Part shown: piece by piece, positions 26,110-38,145 of the stretch
Layout of the letters: every line of letters starts with the position of its first letter
Numbering within the stretch: position 1 is the stretch's first letter
From: Limanda limanda
Lineage: Eukaryota; Chordata; Actinopteri; Pleuronectiformes; Pleuronectidae
Reading direction: 5' to 3'
Assembly (NCBI RefSeq): GCF_963576545.1
Contig: NC_083651.1
Coordinates: 24,493,748 to 24,557,747 of the forward strand
Length of the DNA: 64,000 nt
Program-made: the position numbers and the translations under genes
Notes under the pieces: generated by a model
Told to the model about the DNA's origin: nothing
Database searches by the model: none
What the model saw: only the letters and a program-made list of their open reading frames with translations

Positions 26110-28434
26110 CCACCAGGCTTAGCAAGTTTTCTGGGGGAAACCCTGGTTTACCTATTGGTCCCTTTGGCCTGGTACAAGAAGGCATTCACCTTGCTGGAGA
26201 TAAAGGCATGGGACCTCTAATTCTTGACCTGGATATTAGTTAAATATGAAAAATGCATCTTCGGTTGCTGCCTTAGAAATACTGAGATTTGAAATATGGG
26301 TCTTTTCATCTTCGTATCTCCATTTATTTACCATAATTATATGAATGACTTTAATATAAACAAACATTTGCTAACCACAAGCTAAATTGTGCATATGAAT
26401 TACATATTATATAGTAAGTTGCCTCCAGCATGAGATTAGTTGTTGTGCCTGCAAATATGCTACGATTTAATTTCTCTAAACAAATTTGACAATTCGTATT
26501 TTATTAGCAGTACTGCCATTCAAAAGCAAAATGATTAAAATGATCAACTTAAGTCTGGGTAACTCTAGTACAAAAGAGTACTTGATAAATAAACAAAGTA
26601 TTAATGTATAATACACAAAGTATTATATGATAATAAGGACACGATTATCACCAACGTACAACAAATAAACACACTTTTCATCAGTCATTCTACCAGAGGA
26701 TATGGTGAATATATCTGGGTCTTTAGCTGGCTAGTTTTTCACCTGCCACTGTTTAGTGATCTTTTGGCCATATCATGTTGGGTTGATACTGCACAGTGCA
26801 CTGCAATATTGACAAGAGCTGGGAAAGTCTGTGACACAATCTATATTAGCTGGAAAACCAACAAAGAGCTGAAGTGTCTAAAAGCTGTACAGAACTGCAG
26901 GGCTGTGTTCATTCCCATTGGGTTTCCAGTACTAGGTACTCCTTCACACCCAGTCACAAAAATAATGTTAGTCATTATTATGCTATTTCTAAGTAATGTC
27001 ATACAGTGTCACATTATTAGACTAATGCCCTAGCTTTTTATTTACATTACCATTGGTAGAGTATATACAGAGGCATAGAAGAAGGTAGACAAAAACAAAG
27101 TGGGATCTTGACAACTGGATCAAATATGCAGTGTATTTCCTTTCAAAATGTCTGTTTAAAAACCATACCATTGTGTCTCTTAACCTTAAATACAAGCATT
27201 TTGCATTAGCTGAAGAAATTTCCAGGGTGGATTTTCTTTCTCTAGTTTTACAAAAAACGATGTGCTCTAACTTTGTCTACTATTTCATTTTACTTGTGTT
27301 TTTTACTGTACAGTGTTGGCATATGGTTTCTCTTGGCATCGGCAGAAATCAATGAAACCACTGTAAATGTCTTAATAAAAAAATCACATATGTGAATACA
27401 AATTTTTGTCTTGATTTTTAGAGCCTAACCAACACAAAAGCATCATCATCTCGTATTACTTATTGTGCAGTTACATTTGAAATATAAATGAACAGCAGAC
27501 TTGCAAAAAAGGCTCCATACTCCGTCTGCCAGCATGACAGGACAGGCACATCACTTCTCATTAAACATACCTGCAAGACCACAGAATTGTAAAGACACAC
27601 TGGCTCAGTCCTATTTCAACCCCTTCTCCCTACCCCTGGTTTTCGAGGCTTATCTTGCCTCTTGAAACTGAGTCCCAAGGGGTAGTGGCCTACCATTTGG
27701 GACAGGTTGGTGACTTATTAATTATATGAAAATACAGGATTATTGCGCATAAATCACCAATAAAGACGTAACATTAGCATGCCAGCTACTGAGATGTCAG
27801 CAGGTATAAGGGTTGCGATTTTTTTTAAGGTGTCGTGAAGTAATGACCATAATACATTGAAACAATATTAAAACTAAGACATTACATCATTATCCTAACT
27901 TTTAAATCCTTATTAATGGAGAAAATACTACATTTGTGCTGTTGATTTGCTAGGTATACTGGAAAATTTGGGTAAGGGCAAAGGAGCAAGGAGAAGGGGT
28001 GAAATGGGATTGAGCCATCATCTTTTAAAACATGAGCTGAGTGGAAGGGAAAATGTTTTTCAATTTCTCAATTAGCCTCTGGATGGAAAGAGACAGCTAT
28101 GGATCCCGTAAATTGATTTTTTCAGATCTATGACAGAGACAAAGGGAGAGCCATGAGGCATTCTCTTAGGTTGTGTATATTGTTCATACCGCAGAGATAA
28201 CCTGTAGAATACAACATAATAAATAATGGATAAATAAATATTCTGTTCACTGGTGCAAATGATACGAACAATTACAGTATTCTTCAGTTTTGATGAACTG
28301 ATAACAGTCCTGATAAATTGCTTATCCTATAAATGTCATAATTGACTGCAGTGTTTTCCAAATTATTTTATAACATTATATTATTCCTGTCTATTTCGAG
28401 TGTTTCCTTAATAACTGCTTTTATTATTTTACAG

Positions 28435-28614
28435 GAGGTGCAAAGAAATGGAAAAGCAGGTATTCCTGCAGGAAGGTGGCCCAGCCTGCTGAGCCTAACA
28501 TGCCCACGCAGCAGCGGTAGTGGCAGTGGCAGTGAATTGTCATTATCCAGTGCTGGTAGTGATCACTCCAGTGGCTCTCATACTTGGGCAGAAGGACGTG
28601 GCATCTCAAAGCAG
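28435..28614 (+). CDS. nckap5: NCKAP5 exon (EVQRNGKAG...SELSLSSAGSDHSSGS)
   Basis: This 180 bp exon has 60 codons and is phase 0 at both ends. The acceptor is ATTATTTTACAG and the donor is GTGCGT. The run SELSLSSAGSDHSSGSHTW matches the conserved serine-rich motif of mammalian NCKAP5 (SELSLSS...EYSSGS). EVQRN corresponds to human EVERN, which in mammals directly follows the unlocated short exon. Confidence 0.93.
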
Positions 28615-28749
28615 GTGCGTGTCATTCATCTACAGTAAAAATGTCTTTAATTTCAAGTGTTTGGTAGCATCTTTATGGCATTTTGGCTTAAACGTTTTCC
28701 GCCTATTAATATGTCTTCACTTATTCTCAATGTCTCTTGTAATGCACAG
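28615..28749 (+). other. nckap5: Short NCKAP5 intron
   Basis: A 135 bp intron between GTGCGT and a TAATGCACAG acceptor. The downstream frame stays open upstream of the acceptor by chance, which makes the giant exon look longer than it is. Confidence 0.8.
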
Positions 28750-31649
28750 TGTGCCACGAGCCGGGACAAAAGGATGAGTACAGGTTCAGTATCCAGCAAT
28801 CATTCAGCACCCTTGGAGCCGACAGAGATGGGATGGAAGGAAGGCCACATTCTGAAAGGCCTAAAGCGTCTCCAAATGTCCAGCTCAAAAGAGGGTTCTG
28901 CAAATGCATCTGTACCACACTGCAAAGACTGTATGACCTCTAATGAAGGCATATACTCACTTGGTGTAAAGTGTGGCCTGCAAGGGGCTACAGCTAAACA
29001 AGTAGCTCCTTCGAGTAAATCTCTGAAGGTTGAAGAAAGGATTGCTGTTCCTGACTCTGATGATGCAGATGATGATTCATCTAAATTACAAAGTAGGGAC
29101 TCCAGTGGGCAACCAACACAGGAGCTTCTGTGCTTAGAGAAACCGGATGTCACAAAAGATGATGATGGCAATTTGCTAGAAGACTCAGCAAAACTTAATG
29201 GAAATTCTGTTTTTTTTCCCTCACCAGTGACAGACAACTTCTCATTTTTGGGGGGGCCCACAATAAAACCTGGATTAAGCCCAACAGAGAGCCTAAGAGA
29301 TGACAAGAATAAGGATTCACTTGAAAAACACAAAGCATCAGACATGAAATCCAGTGACAGAAACAATAACCAGGAAAAGTCTACTGACCGTAAATCCAGA
29401 CTGGATCACGTCAAAAGACAACAGGGCAGACCTGCTATCAAGCAAATGGATGGCGGAACAAGTGATGTGAGCTCATCTATACCACATACTGCAACCAGAG
29501 CTCTTAGCTGTGTGAATGACGCCAGACAGCGCAGCTCCTCAGTGGAGGTTGATCATTGCAGAGACAAGGCAAGTCAAGAAGGCAGTGAGACCCAGGATAT
29601 CTCAATCTCAGAATCTCCACAAAGGAAACTGAAACTTCAGCCATGGGATTCAGCAAGAAAGGCTTTTATTCTGAGGAGCAAGAGTGCAGATGGAGGACCA
29701 GAGCAAGCTAAGCACACACATTCTCCTCTCCACCAAAAACTTATAAAGGGTCACAGGTCCAAAGGACAGCCAAATCCTGGTGGGCATAGTGTTCCTAGTA
29801 AAAGATCAAATCTCAGTAAAACACAAGGATCAAGCAAAGGTGCATTATCTAAAGTTGAGAACAATGAAGATATAGTCGTATCAACAAGTTCCAAGTCGCT
29901 TGAAAGTGTACAGCAGTTCTCTCCCCTTGCTTCGCCTGTGAAATATTCAAAGACATTTAAGCCTCCAGGAATCAATGAATGCTCTGAAAACCCAACAAAA
30001 TCTTCACTGCAAACCACAAGAACTCAATCAAGCAACAACTGTGTGGAAGAGAACATATATGATAACTTACCCTGCTCCCCACGAAAACAACGACGCCAAG
30101 ACCAGCACTGTGATGTTTCCCTTTCAGAATATAGGTCCCCACCCCCTCCTTTACCCCCAGGTCGAACCACCTCTCTTCTTCTAAGACCCACTTGTGACTC
30201 TTTACCCGAAGCTAATAAATCTGTAGGTCAGTGCTCTACTACTGGGAAGACGACGTCAAGCAACACCAAGCCAAAATCATATCAGCTTTGTTCTGCTTTA
30301 CAGCCTCAACAATCCAGTGCAACAAAAGACAATCGACAAACAGCCCCACAAATTGGTGCTGAAGGTATCCCCGCTAAGCTCTACCATACCCATTCATCCA
30401 AGACAACACCTGTCCCAGTTGAAGAATCTCAAACTTCAGAGTCAAGACAGTTTTCAATGGACAGAGCTGCCCCACGCTTTGATGAAAATAGTGCACCCTC
30501 AATCATGCCAAATCAGAGCATCTTACAAAGATCCCAACAGAGTAGTAGTGAGCCAAAACTTTCAGAAGTCTTGCCTCACGTATATTCTAATGTTTACTAC
30601 CATGGGATTTCCAATAATTCTCACAGTTCCACTTCAAGAGGTGTTAAAATGGCTCTCCCTGTAAATGCTAAATCGAATGAGGCAATCGCAGGACAGGAAA
30701 CCAGTACCTTCCTCATATTTGGAAGACAGAACAAAGATGATAGAAACTCGATTACAAAAAGTGTCCAGACATTTCAGACTTTTATGTGTGATCCCCAGAT
30801 GAAACATGACTGTGGTGCTCATGACAGAACGCGCAGAAAGATTGAAACCCGCTGTAACTCACTGGACTCGGAGCCCTGCGCTCAACCTGTTGCATCAGAC
30901 AGTGGTGTGATGTTAGACTGGGGTTTTGATGAAGAAGGTTGGCTCTTTAAACGGTCAGTGTCAGTGTCAACCAGACCTCTCCTTAAACCAGTAATGGGCA
31001 TGAATGGGGCCAAGGCCCGTAGCCAGAGTTTCGGTGCACGCTACATGGATAGGCCAAGCTTCAACAGATCTGGAAAGGTCCGGACACAGATCAAAACACA
31101 CTCAGGGAGTTCTTTAAATTCTCTTGGTGATGTCCTTCCAGGAAGTATGAGTTGCTCGAGCAGCTACCATTGTCCAATGAATCGATCCCTTTTAAACAAC
31201 TTCTTGATTGAAGAGGGTTTGACGGTTCCCTCATATTTGGGGTCCTCCAGTGAAAGACTCCAAAGCCTGAAACTCCAGCGAGAGCAGGCAAGGCGCATTC
31301 AGATTGAGCAACAGTTTTCAAGTGCTTTTGGTGAGCCAGTCTCTGAGGAACCAGAAAGACAAAGTTCAATAACCACAATCGAAGAGAAAGTGATGCTCGG
31401 CATAGAGGAGAACTTGCACAAGTGTCAAGAACAGGAGCGAACCATAGAAGTGAAGCAAAAACCTGGTTCAACTCTGGCAAATTGGTTTGGTTTTCGTAAA
31501 AGTAAGCTTCCTGCACCAAGCAGCAAAAAGACTGATCCACCAAAAGTAAAAGAAGACAAGAGGGAGCAAAAGATTACATCACTTCTCGGAGGAAAGCAGG
31601 CAAAGTCTGACAAAAAGAGAGACAGAAGAAAAAGTGATGGGAAAGACAG
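28750..31649 (+). CDS. nckap5: NCKAP5 giant central exon
   Basis: This is a single 2900 bp exon (966 codons plus 2 bases). The acceptor is TAATGCACAG and the donor is GACAG/GTAAGA. It begins CATSRDKRMSTGS and ends KKRDRRKSDGKD. Conserved islands in a Ser/Thr/Lys-rich disordered chain are GHILKGLKRLQ (about 28843), KDCMTSNEGIYSLGVK (about 28924), the proline-rich SH3-ligand-like SPPPPLPPGR (about 30136), RPLLKPVMGMNGAKARSQSF (about 30972-31032), SGKVRTQIKTHS (about 31070) and IEEKVMLGIEEN to WFGFRKSKLP (about 31378-31515). The last two are the family's best conserved segments. The tail is strongly basic, consistent with microtubule binding. I start the exon at 28750 rather than at the ATG at 28657, because a splice acceptor and upstream homologous exons exist. 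Confidence 0.95.
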
Positions 31650-31915
31650 GTAAGAAATTCAGTAGATCAGTGATGACTGTCATCTTTTGATTTTATTTCA
31701 TCTCAACACTTGCTCCAGTGCATTTCCTCATAGCCTAATGCCAGTATGGTAATCTCCTGCCTCAAATGATTTAAATGGTCATTTTAAACAAGTTGTCTTA
31801 GACAGGTTTCAAAAGATATAGGGTAATTTATCAGCTTAATCACAATGTGAATGGTTAGTCAATATACCAGGGGATCACAGTATGTAGTGGTTTTTGACAA
31901 ATTGTTTTCTTTCAG
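31650..31915 (+). other. nckap5: NCKAP5 intron
   Basis: A 266 bp phase-2 intron between GTAAGA and TTTTCTTTCAG. Nothing else is seen in it. Confidence 0.85.
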
Positions 31916-32030
31916 CTCTGTGGGTAGAAGAGAGTCTCACGATGCAGTGAGAGCATGCATATCAATGCCCTGCCCAGGAATGTCCCTGAATGAGATACAA
32001 GGACATGCTGACATCACTGGGGACCCAAAG
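31916..32030 (+). CDS. nckap5: NCKAP5 exon (SVGRRESHDAVRACISM...)
   Basis: This 115 bp exon has a strong acceptor (TTGTTTTCTTTCAG) and donor (CAAAG/GTAATG). The first base completes the Ser codon begun by the AG at the end of the giant exon. The peptide SVGRRESHDAVRACISM continues to GHADITGDPK and ends in phase 0. Similarity to mammalian NCKAP5 is weak here, so the call rests on splice sites and phase. Confidence 0.75.
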
Positions 32031-33524
32031 GTAATGAGTTTGTTGATCTTTATAAAACGGGCAGTTATTTTAGTGTTATGCAGCGAGTTTTAGTTCAAAA
32101 TACAAAGATGTACATGAAAGATAGGAATTTGTTATACACGGTGATTGTCGGTGTGACATCATAAGAATTTCACGTAGACTCTTTCAAATCTGACAGAGAA
32201 ATGCAAATGTTTGAATATTGAAATGAATTACTGGGATTGCTTAATGGAATAACTATGGCATGTCAAAAATATTTATTGTGAAAAAGGCCTATTAAGGGGC
32301 ATTAGGACAGAAATCAGTCCTGCCCTAAACTAAAGCAATGGGCTATGCTGTGTGAGGCATTGCTCCAGGTACAAGTGAGACATTAAATATGTAGTCCACC
32401 AGGAATGTGCGTTTTTGCAATTTGTCTGTTCGATAAAGAATTGAAGTTAAAAACAGGTAAAATGGTTTACATCAACATATTTTTGTAGGGGACTCTTTGT
32501 AGAAGACCTGACATCCCTCCTACTCTCCAAACTTTCAAAAGCATAGCGACAACATGTCAGTCAAAAGACTGGATGAGAGGAAACTAGGGATGGGCATTCG
32601 ATTAAATTGTCTTAATCGATCGTCGGGAGAGTTAATGACGAATTTTCGATTAATCATTAATATTTTTATATTAAAATTCACTATTTATGGGCTGTTAAAA
32701 TGCAGTGAAAATAGAAAAAACACTCATTGAGGTCTTTATTACAAGATAAACAACTCTTGTGGCAGTTAAACGGGATCGTTCAATGGTTACACTTGTAAAT
32801 AAGCGCTGCTGTACTCTTCAGCCCCGCCGAGAGAGCAGCTAGCGGCTAGCGGCCCTCGACCTCCTACTCCGGTGGTTGTCACGTTCTCACTCCCGAAACC
32901 CCTCCACCAGACCCGGCCCTGTCCGGGTCCGAAGCGGCTAGCTCCGGGCGGTAGCCTCCGCTAGCTCCGGACGCTAACTGTGGAGCTCGGCTGAATGTCC
33001 GCACGCGGACACTCAGTCTACGGGGAAGGGAAACCGTACAGACCCGGGTCTGGGTGAGGTTCCGGGATTGATGACATGACAACAACGGGACTGAGAGGTC
33101 GAGAACCGTCAGATCCATCCAGCTCCCAGCGGCCAGCCGCCGGTCCCACAGCGGGGCTTGTCGAGTCCGGGCTGCTTCCTACAGCTGCTAACGTCGGCTA
33201 ACTGTGCTGCGTTCAAGTAACTCGGTTATTCTGCCCTCCTACTTATGCGCTCATGGAGACGTATAGCTTCACAGTGTTGGCAGTAAACGCAACAGAATTT
33301 CGTCGAAGACAAAATAATGTCGTCGACAAAATTCTTTATGATCAATTAATCGATCGTCGATTAATTATGCCCATCCCTAGAGGAAACCAAAGGAGAGGAA
33401 TTTTAGGTTTTGTCAGCCAGAGTCCAAAAGATTACTACCTACTCTATGATAAGGAATAGATGAAAAGTATAGAAGAGGATGAATGTAACTTCTTTTTTTT
33501 CTTCCCTTGTACAAAAACACATAG
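32031..33524 (+). other. nckap5: NCKAP5 intron containing a hAT element
   Basis: More than half of this 1.5 kb intron is the bounded hAT element at 32585-33379. Without it the intron would be about 0.7 kb. Confidence 0.8.
32585..33379. mobile_element. hAT-type DNA transposon with CpG-rich interior
   Basis: The element is 795 bp with perfect 13 bp inverted ends (TAGGGATGGGCAT and ATGCCCATCCCTA) and a perfect 8 bp target duplication GAGGAAAC (32577-32584 and 33380-33387). The subterminal regions repeat ATCGATCGTCG motifs in inverted order. The interior, about 32820-33215, is much richer in G+C and CpG than the surrounding intron. No transposase remains. Confidence 0.9.
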
Positions 33525-33600
33525 ATACAGATTATGAGCGGGAGAGCTGATAGTGAAAATGGATCTACTGTGACGACCCCCAACCAGGCTGCAGTAATAG
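33525..33600 (+). CDS. nckap5: NCKAP5 exon (IQIMSGRADSENGS...)
   Basis: This 76 bp exon follows a long pyrimidine tract and ACATAG acceptor and precedes a GTCAGA donor. It has 25 codons plus one base. The last base G joins the GC at the start of the exon at 39773 to make Gly, giving AAVI-GSGCKMRTLDSGIG. This lines up with human HIIESNCQMRTLDSGIG. The fit of phase and sequence at the junction supports the exon, although most of its peptide is diverged and the mammalian linker here is longer. Confidence 0.72.
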
Positions 33601-36059
33601 GTCAGATTTTCTTATTCTTTGTTGTGTTGGATTGTCCGTAATTGTTTGTAGTGACTAAAAATAGTGAGTAATGGATTCCTCTCAACATCTTGGTACCTGA
33701 AAAACTAAACTTACCTCATTTTGTTATTATGTTAGCTGTGTTCTTTTGAGTATGTTACCCTCAAGGTTTCATCTGTGCTTCTACAGTTTGCAGAAAGAAG
33801 TGAAGACCAAATATGAAAAAAATGTGTAAGTTATAAACTTGACAAATATGTTGGGAAAACACACAAGATTCAGAATTTTGTCAGTGTTTGCTTTTCCCTC
33901 CATTTCTGCGTTTCTTTTATTCATTTTATCTCCACATTTAGAGTATATATTATTTTGACTGTCAATTTGAATCAGGGCAAATAGGAACCATTTCATTATG
34001 GTTGTATCAACAAGTTTAATGGAGATATTGTGTGTAGGTGTGGTGCTCATCTTCACAGATCCATGCTCTAAAAATATGCATGCACAGGCTCATCCAATCA
34101 GGATGAACCCATTCATCAATATTGGGGCCAAGCTCCCTCCCAAACAGGCTTAGAAGTGGACACATAGTAAATGTTCTTTAACAGTTTTTCCGTAGACCAC
34201 TCTACTGAAAGAACCCACTCGCCTGGATTGTGTTGTCATATATTTAGGTGGAGTGAAGAAGATATTGTCCTGAGTAGAGTGCTGTGTAGCCCTGGTATTC
34301 TAACACTAGTTTCCCAATATTAAAGCAATTTGTGTCAACTGGTATATAAGTGGACCATCTGTATGTTACTACAAATTAAGTCATATTATGGCCCATTGGA
34401 AGGATTTCATTTATGAAATTGATCAAACCACACGTGCAAGGGTTTTGGGGTTTCTGGTATCTCTAATTCTTTCGACTGTACAAAATTAACTCCAAAATAA
34501 GCTACATACAGGTGCTCCCATTTTTTGCATTGATCCTGTCATTTGGAGTCAGTTTCTATACCCTGTAGTGGAGTGGAGCTGTGGTAAAGAGGTCTGGGCC
34601 CATACTGATGACAGACCAGTTGAAAATAAGTATAAGCTGTGAATCATGATGTCTCGCCCTGTTTTTGTAGCATCAAAAACAAGAGGATGGGCGAGGGTGA
34701 AACTACAGATATTCTTCAGATACCTCACTCTGTATACTCACATGGGGTACACTGTGTACAGAGGACCATCCCTGAATAATTGTCGTACTGTGTCCCAAAT
34801 GAAACAACAGCCATTGTGCACTTGTGATGATCAACATGTAACCACAATTGTCAGCTGCTCTGTTCACATGGCATAATAATGAACATTCACTTTCTTGCGT
34901 GTGGCCCCTCTGTCAGCCAATGCAGAAATTAAATCACTCTCTATATCAATATCCTTCTTCCTCTATATTCACAAATACATAAAAGTACATTGGTGTTCCC
35001 TCCCCTTCCACTATGTACCTGAGGTGGTGACTATTTAGCTTGAGAAGTGCCCATCGTTTTTCACTCACTTTTCTGAATATTTTGAGAAGGTTACTTACAA
35101 TGCACTGCTCGTCAGTGTGAATGCACTTATTCACTCAAAATAGCAAGTTTGAGTATAGAAAGACACAAATTAAGACACATTTATATACACAGTTAATAAT
35201 AACTGTCCATTTTGCTCAGGTAGAGGTCCGGAAATTTAACCGGTCAGAGGGACACCATTGGCAAAGTGCTGCAAATATCAAACACATTTGATATGGACGG
35301 TCGCCTGCCTTCAGGGGTTAAGCACCTCATTCCATTTCTGCAATGCACCAGCTAAGCACATTCATCCAAGCCACAACTGAGTGAATTAACTTTGCCTTCA
35401 GCTGTGGTCTGAATTATGCCATCCACACAGTTGTTGGACTTCATGTTATGTTGACAAAGCAGTTTCAACCTAGATGTTTAGAAATAAAATGAGATAAACC
35501 AAAATAAGCACAGAAAAGAAAGTGCAACCGCAATATTGGCTGTTAATTTGTAGTCATCAGGCGTCCGTCCTTGAAGTCGTTCATTAAAGGCCAAGTGAAA
35601 TAAAACAGTTAATAACATAATTTTTGCACAATACACTTTAACATTTCCTTGCTCATCTGTTCCAATATTTCTATAATCTAATCATCACCATCCTCCTAAA
35701 TGCAAGCCAATGCAACAGAAAAGGGCCACCGCCGGCAAACTACAAAATGCTGGGTCTTTCTTTCTCTTTTTACTTATTTTTAAAGAGAGGAAATGAACAT
35801 GAAGACTTTTCGTACATGAAAAACTGAAAAATCATGCAGTCCCAATGAGATACTGAGGATTACAACAGAAGGTGTTACTATACATCATTAAACAAAGCCT
35901 GGTATAAAGGCTGAGTTCTTTAGTGGAAAAAAGTTAATCAGTATATATTCATGAAGCTATTTTTTAGGTAAGGATTGATTTTAAGCCACTAGTAGTATGG
36001 TCAGCGATATCTGTTATGTAGGACAAGGTGTTAATATCCCTTTCTGCATACTCGAGACT

Positions 36060-36440
36060 CCGTGGGCTGGTCGAATTAATGATGGCATCCTATGGGTTGT
36101 CAAGTGGGCGCCCTCCTTCTTCGATGTTTCGCTGATTGACCCACGACACCTCCAGAGGGTTCAGCAGTGAGATCCGGCGTCCCGGGCTCACTCCCTAGAT
36201 GCCATCACTCATCCGACAGCCCAGGCGGAGTCCTTCCTCTTTATCCACAGCCACTGACTTCCCTTTTCAGCAGCCCTGGAAAGGTCTTTGACTGCCTGCC
36301 TGTGGGCCTTCCCCCGCACTCCCATCTCTCGAAGAAGCCTGGATGTTGAGGTGGCTATAAATCCTCTGCAGCCTACTTCAACTGGGCAGACCTTAGCTTT
36401 CCAGCCTCGTTGTTGTGCGTCTGCTGCAAGGATATATATA
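36060..36440 (-). mobile_element. Remnant of a non-LTR retrotransposon ORF
   Basis: Read on the minus strand, translated pieces include CRGFIATSTSRLLREMGVRG and KAHRQAVKDLSRAAEKGSQW followed by LWIKRKDSAW. This resembles the C-terminal part of fish LINE polyproteins downstream of the reverse transcriptase. The frame is interrupted and both ends are missing. The clade is uncertain. Confidence 0.55.
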
Positions 36441-36800
36441 CAATTCCGGTTTCATACCCGGAAACTGCGGAAACCACGGAAGATTTAGAAGAACGAATAT
36501 AGACCAAAATAGAAGAGCACTTGGCAGAAAAGATCCGAAACTATGACCACTAGTATAACCCGTCACTGACCGGCGGATTTGTCCGCCAGAAAAAGGCTCT
36601 GAGGAGCCGCCGTGGCGATGTATATAAACGTATGCCACACACGAAGAAGAGCCGACTTCAAAAAAAAACATTACTCCTGCTAGTGGTCTGGCGGTGAATT
36701 GCGTTGCAACACGCGCCACTGTAGGGGAACTATAAACCAAAACGAGTCCGTAGAAGGTGCGTGCGTGCGTGCGTAAAAAACGACTATAAATGGGCCTTAA
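36440..36800. repeat. GC-rich transposon-like patch, unclassified
   Basis: Composition changes abruptly from the AT-rich flanks. The patch contains inverted short motifs (GGTTTC and GAAACC, CGGCGGATTTGTCCGCC) and a GCGT tetranucleotide run at about 36760. I could not define ends or a family. Confidence 0.3.
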
Positions 36801-38145
36801 AAATGAGATCGATGCAGATCCGAAGAGAAAAAAAAATAGGGGGGGGGGTGTAACACTGATATGATTTGCAATAACTTCACCAATCAGCTGTGATTTTTTT
36901 AACCTTTTGTTTGTGAACCATGCCTTGCGTCTTTCTCATGTTTGAATGGATAAGTTGACGCGGCATTTAAAAAAAAAATCCATGCGTTGGCATATAATTG
37001 TTCTTGAAAGCATTGTGGAAATAAATGCTTGCTCTGACAACTTGTGCAGACGTTTTGTCATTTATAGCCCATTAACACGAATGTTGAAGTCTTGCAAAAA
37101 AATATTGGTTTTATGCCCTAGCTTTAAACTAGTAAGTGATAATGGACCACGTGAAGTTCAAATATCGAGGCGGTAAGCAGCCACGACCCAAAGTGAGTGC
37201 CGATTTTTTTTTTCAGTCAGATGATTTTTTTTTGCTTTAATCCCTGGATGTCTTCGAAGACCTGTCATGTTAAGACATACATACAAATGTATTCAATAAC
37301 TTAACCAACCAAATTCTAAACCATTGACACTGTCCTCCATAAAGATCAACCCCATACCTTGCCAATGCAAGCAGGTAATTATGACCCATTGTAACGCTTT
37401 TTTTGTTTGCAACCTCCAATAATAGAGCGTAAGAGCATGCTAGGCAACATATAGAGTGCTAAAGTTGGCATTAGCAGTAGCAAGGGGATGGATGGAAGGG
37501 CAGACATAACTGATATTAGTTATTTTACCCATTTCTGCTCTAACCTTGAGATGACAGCTATTTGTTTAAACCCAAATGATGATTTCTAGCCCAAATGCTA
37601 ACCAAGTTCTTCTTGTGCCTTAACCTAACCAAAGTCTGTTTTTGTTTTTGTTACCATATGGATGAAGATTGAGCACACCTCTTACTGGTACACTCTTCTA
37701 TAGGTTGTGTTGTTGTCACCATAACAACAAGGGTCTGGTATGCCTGCCATTGATCGGCTCCTTTGAGGCGGACAACAACCTCATGGTCCATGCTAAATAC
37801 TTGTTGAAACCAATCAACACTCAGCGCCTGTGATTCAGCCTTTCCAGGGAATAAGTTGTCAAAGTAGTTCTTGTTAGCTCTCATCTCAAGAACCAACTAA
37901 TCAATAATGTCTCTTTTTCTATGGCTTCTCAAATAAATAATTTATTTCGTGTTGGATAGGATAAGAACTAAGTAGGCTAAATAATTTTTATCTCAAGTGG
38001 TGTCTAATTAATAGACATGTACTTAAAGCTACATTTTAGTTGTAATAGATGAATGTCATAGGTGTTCGTAAAGTTATCAGGCTGGAGCCATTAGGCTCCA
38101 GATAAAGCTCCTGAGATGTTGACAGTGCTAAATAGAAGAACATTT

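Larger units (their letters stand above)
25058..26146. mobile_element. hAT-type DNA transposon with nested insertion
   Basis: The element is 1089 bp with perfect 15 bp terminal inverted repeats, CAGGGTTTCCCCCAG and CTGGGGGAAACCCTG. It is flanked by the 7 bp direct repeat GTTTACC (25051-25057 and 26147-26153). An inner copy of CCAGGCTTTACT/GCCAGGCTAAGC near the left end and CACCAGGCTTAGC near the right end extend the symmetry. The long open frame at 25134-25616 is within the element, starts in poly-lysine and has no transposase motif. I do not regard it as a gene. Confidence 0.87.
11012..28434 (+). other. nckap5: NCKAP5 large intron (17.4 kb), rich in transposons
   Basis: This intron carries three bounded hAT-type elements, a possible LTR or TIR element at 16022-16628, and MITE-like repeats near 12.1 and 13.2 kb. 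The stretches 14.8-16.0, 16.7-20.3 and 26.2-28.4 kb show no supportable feature. In mammals a short exon (peptide KLHSRILDLSSGDLLS) lies between the flanking exons. I could not locate a fish counterpart by eye. Confidence 0.8.

Noticed and set aside
28657..28749. Start of the giant open frame at the ATG at 28657
   Set aside because: The true exon begins at 28750 after a splice acceptor. The 31 codons before it are intron that happens to be open, and upstream homologous exons show the gene starts further left.
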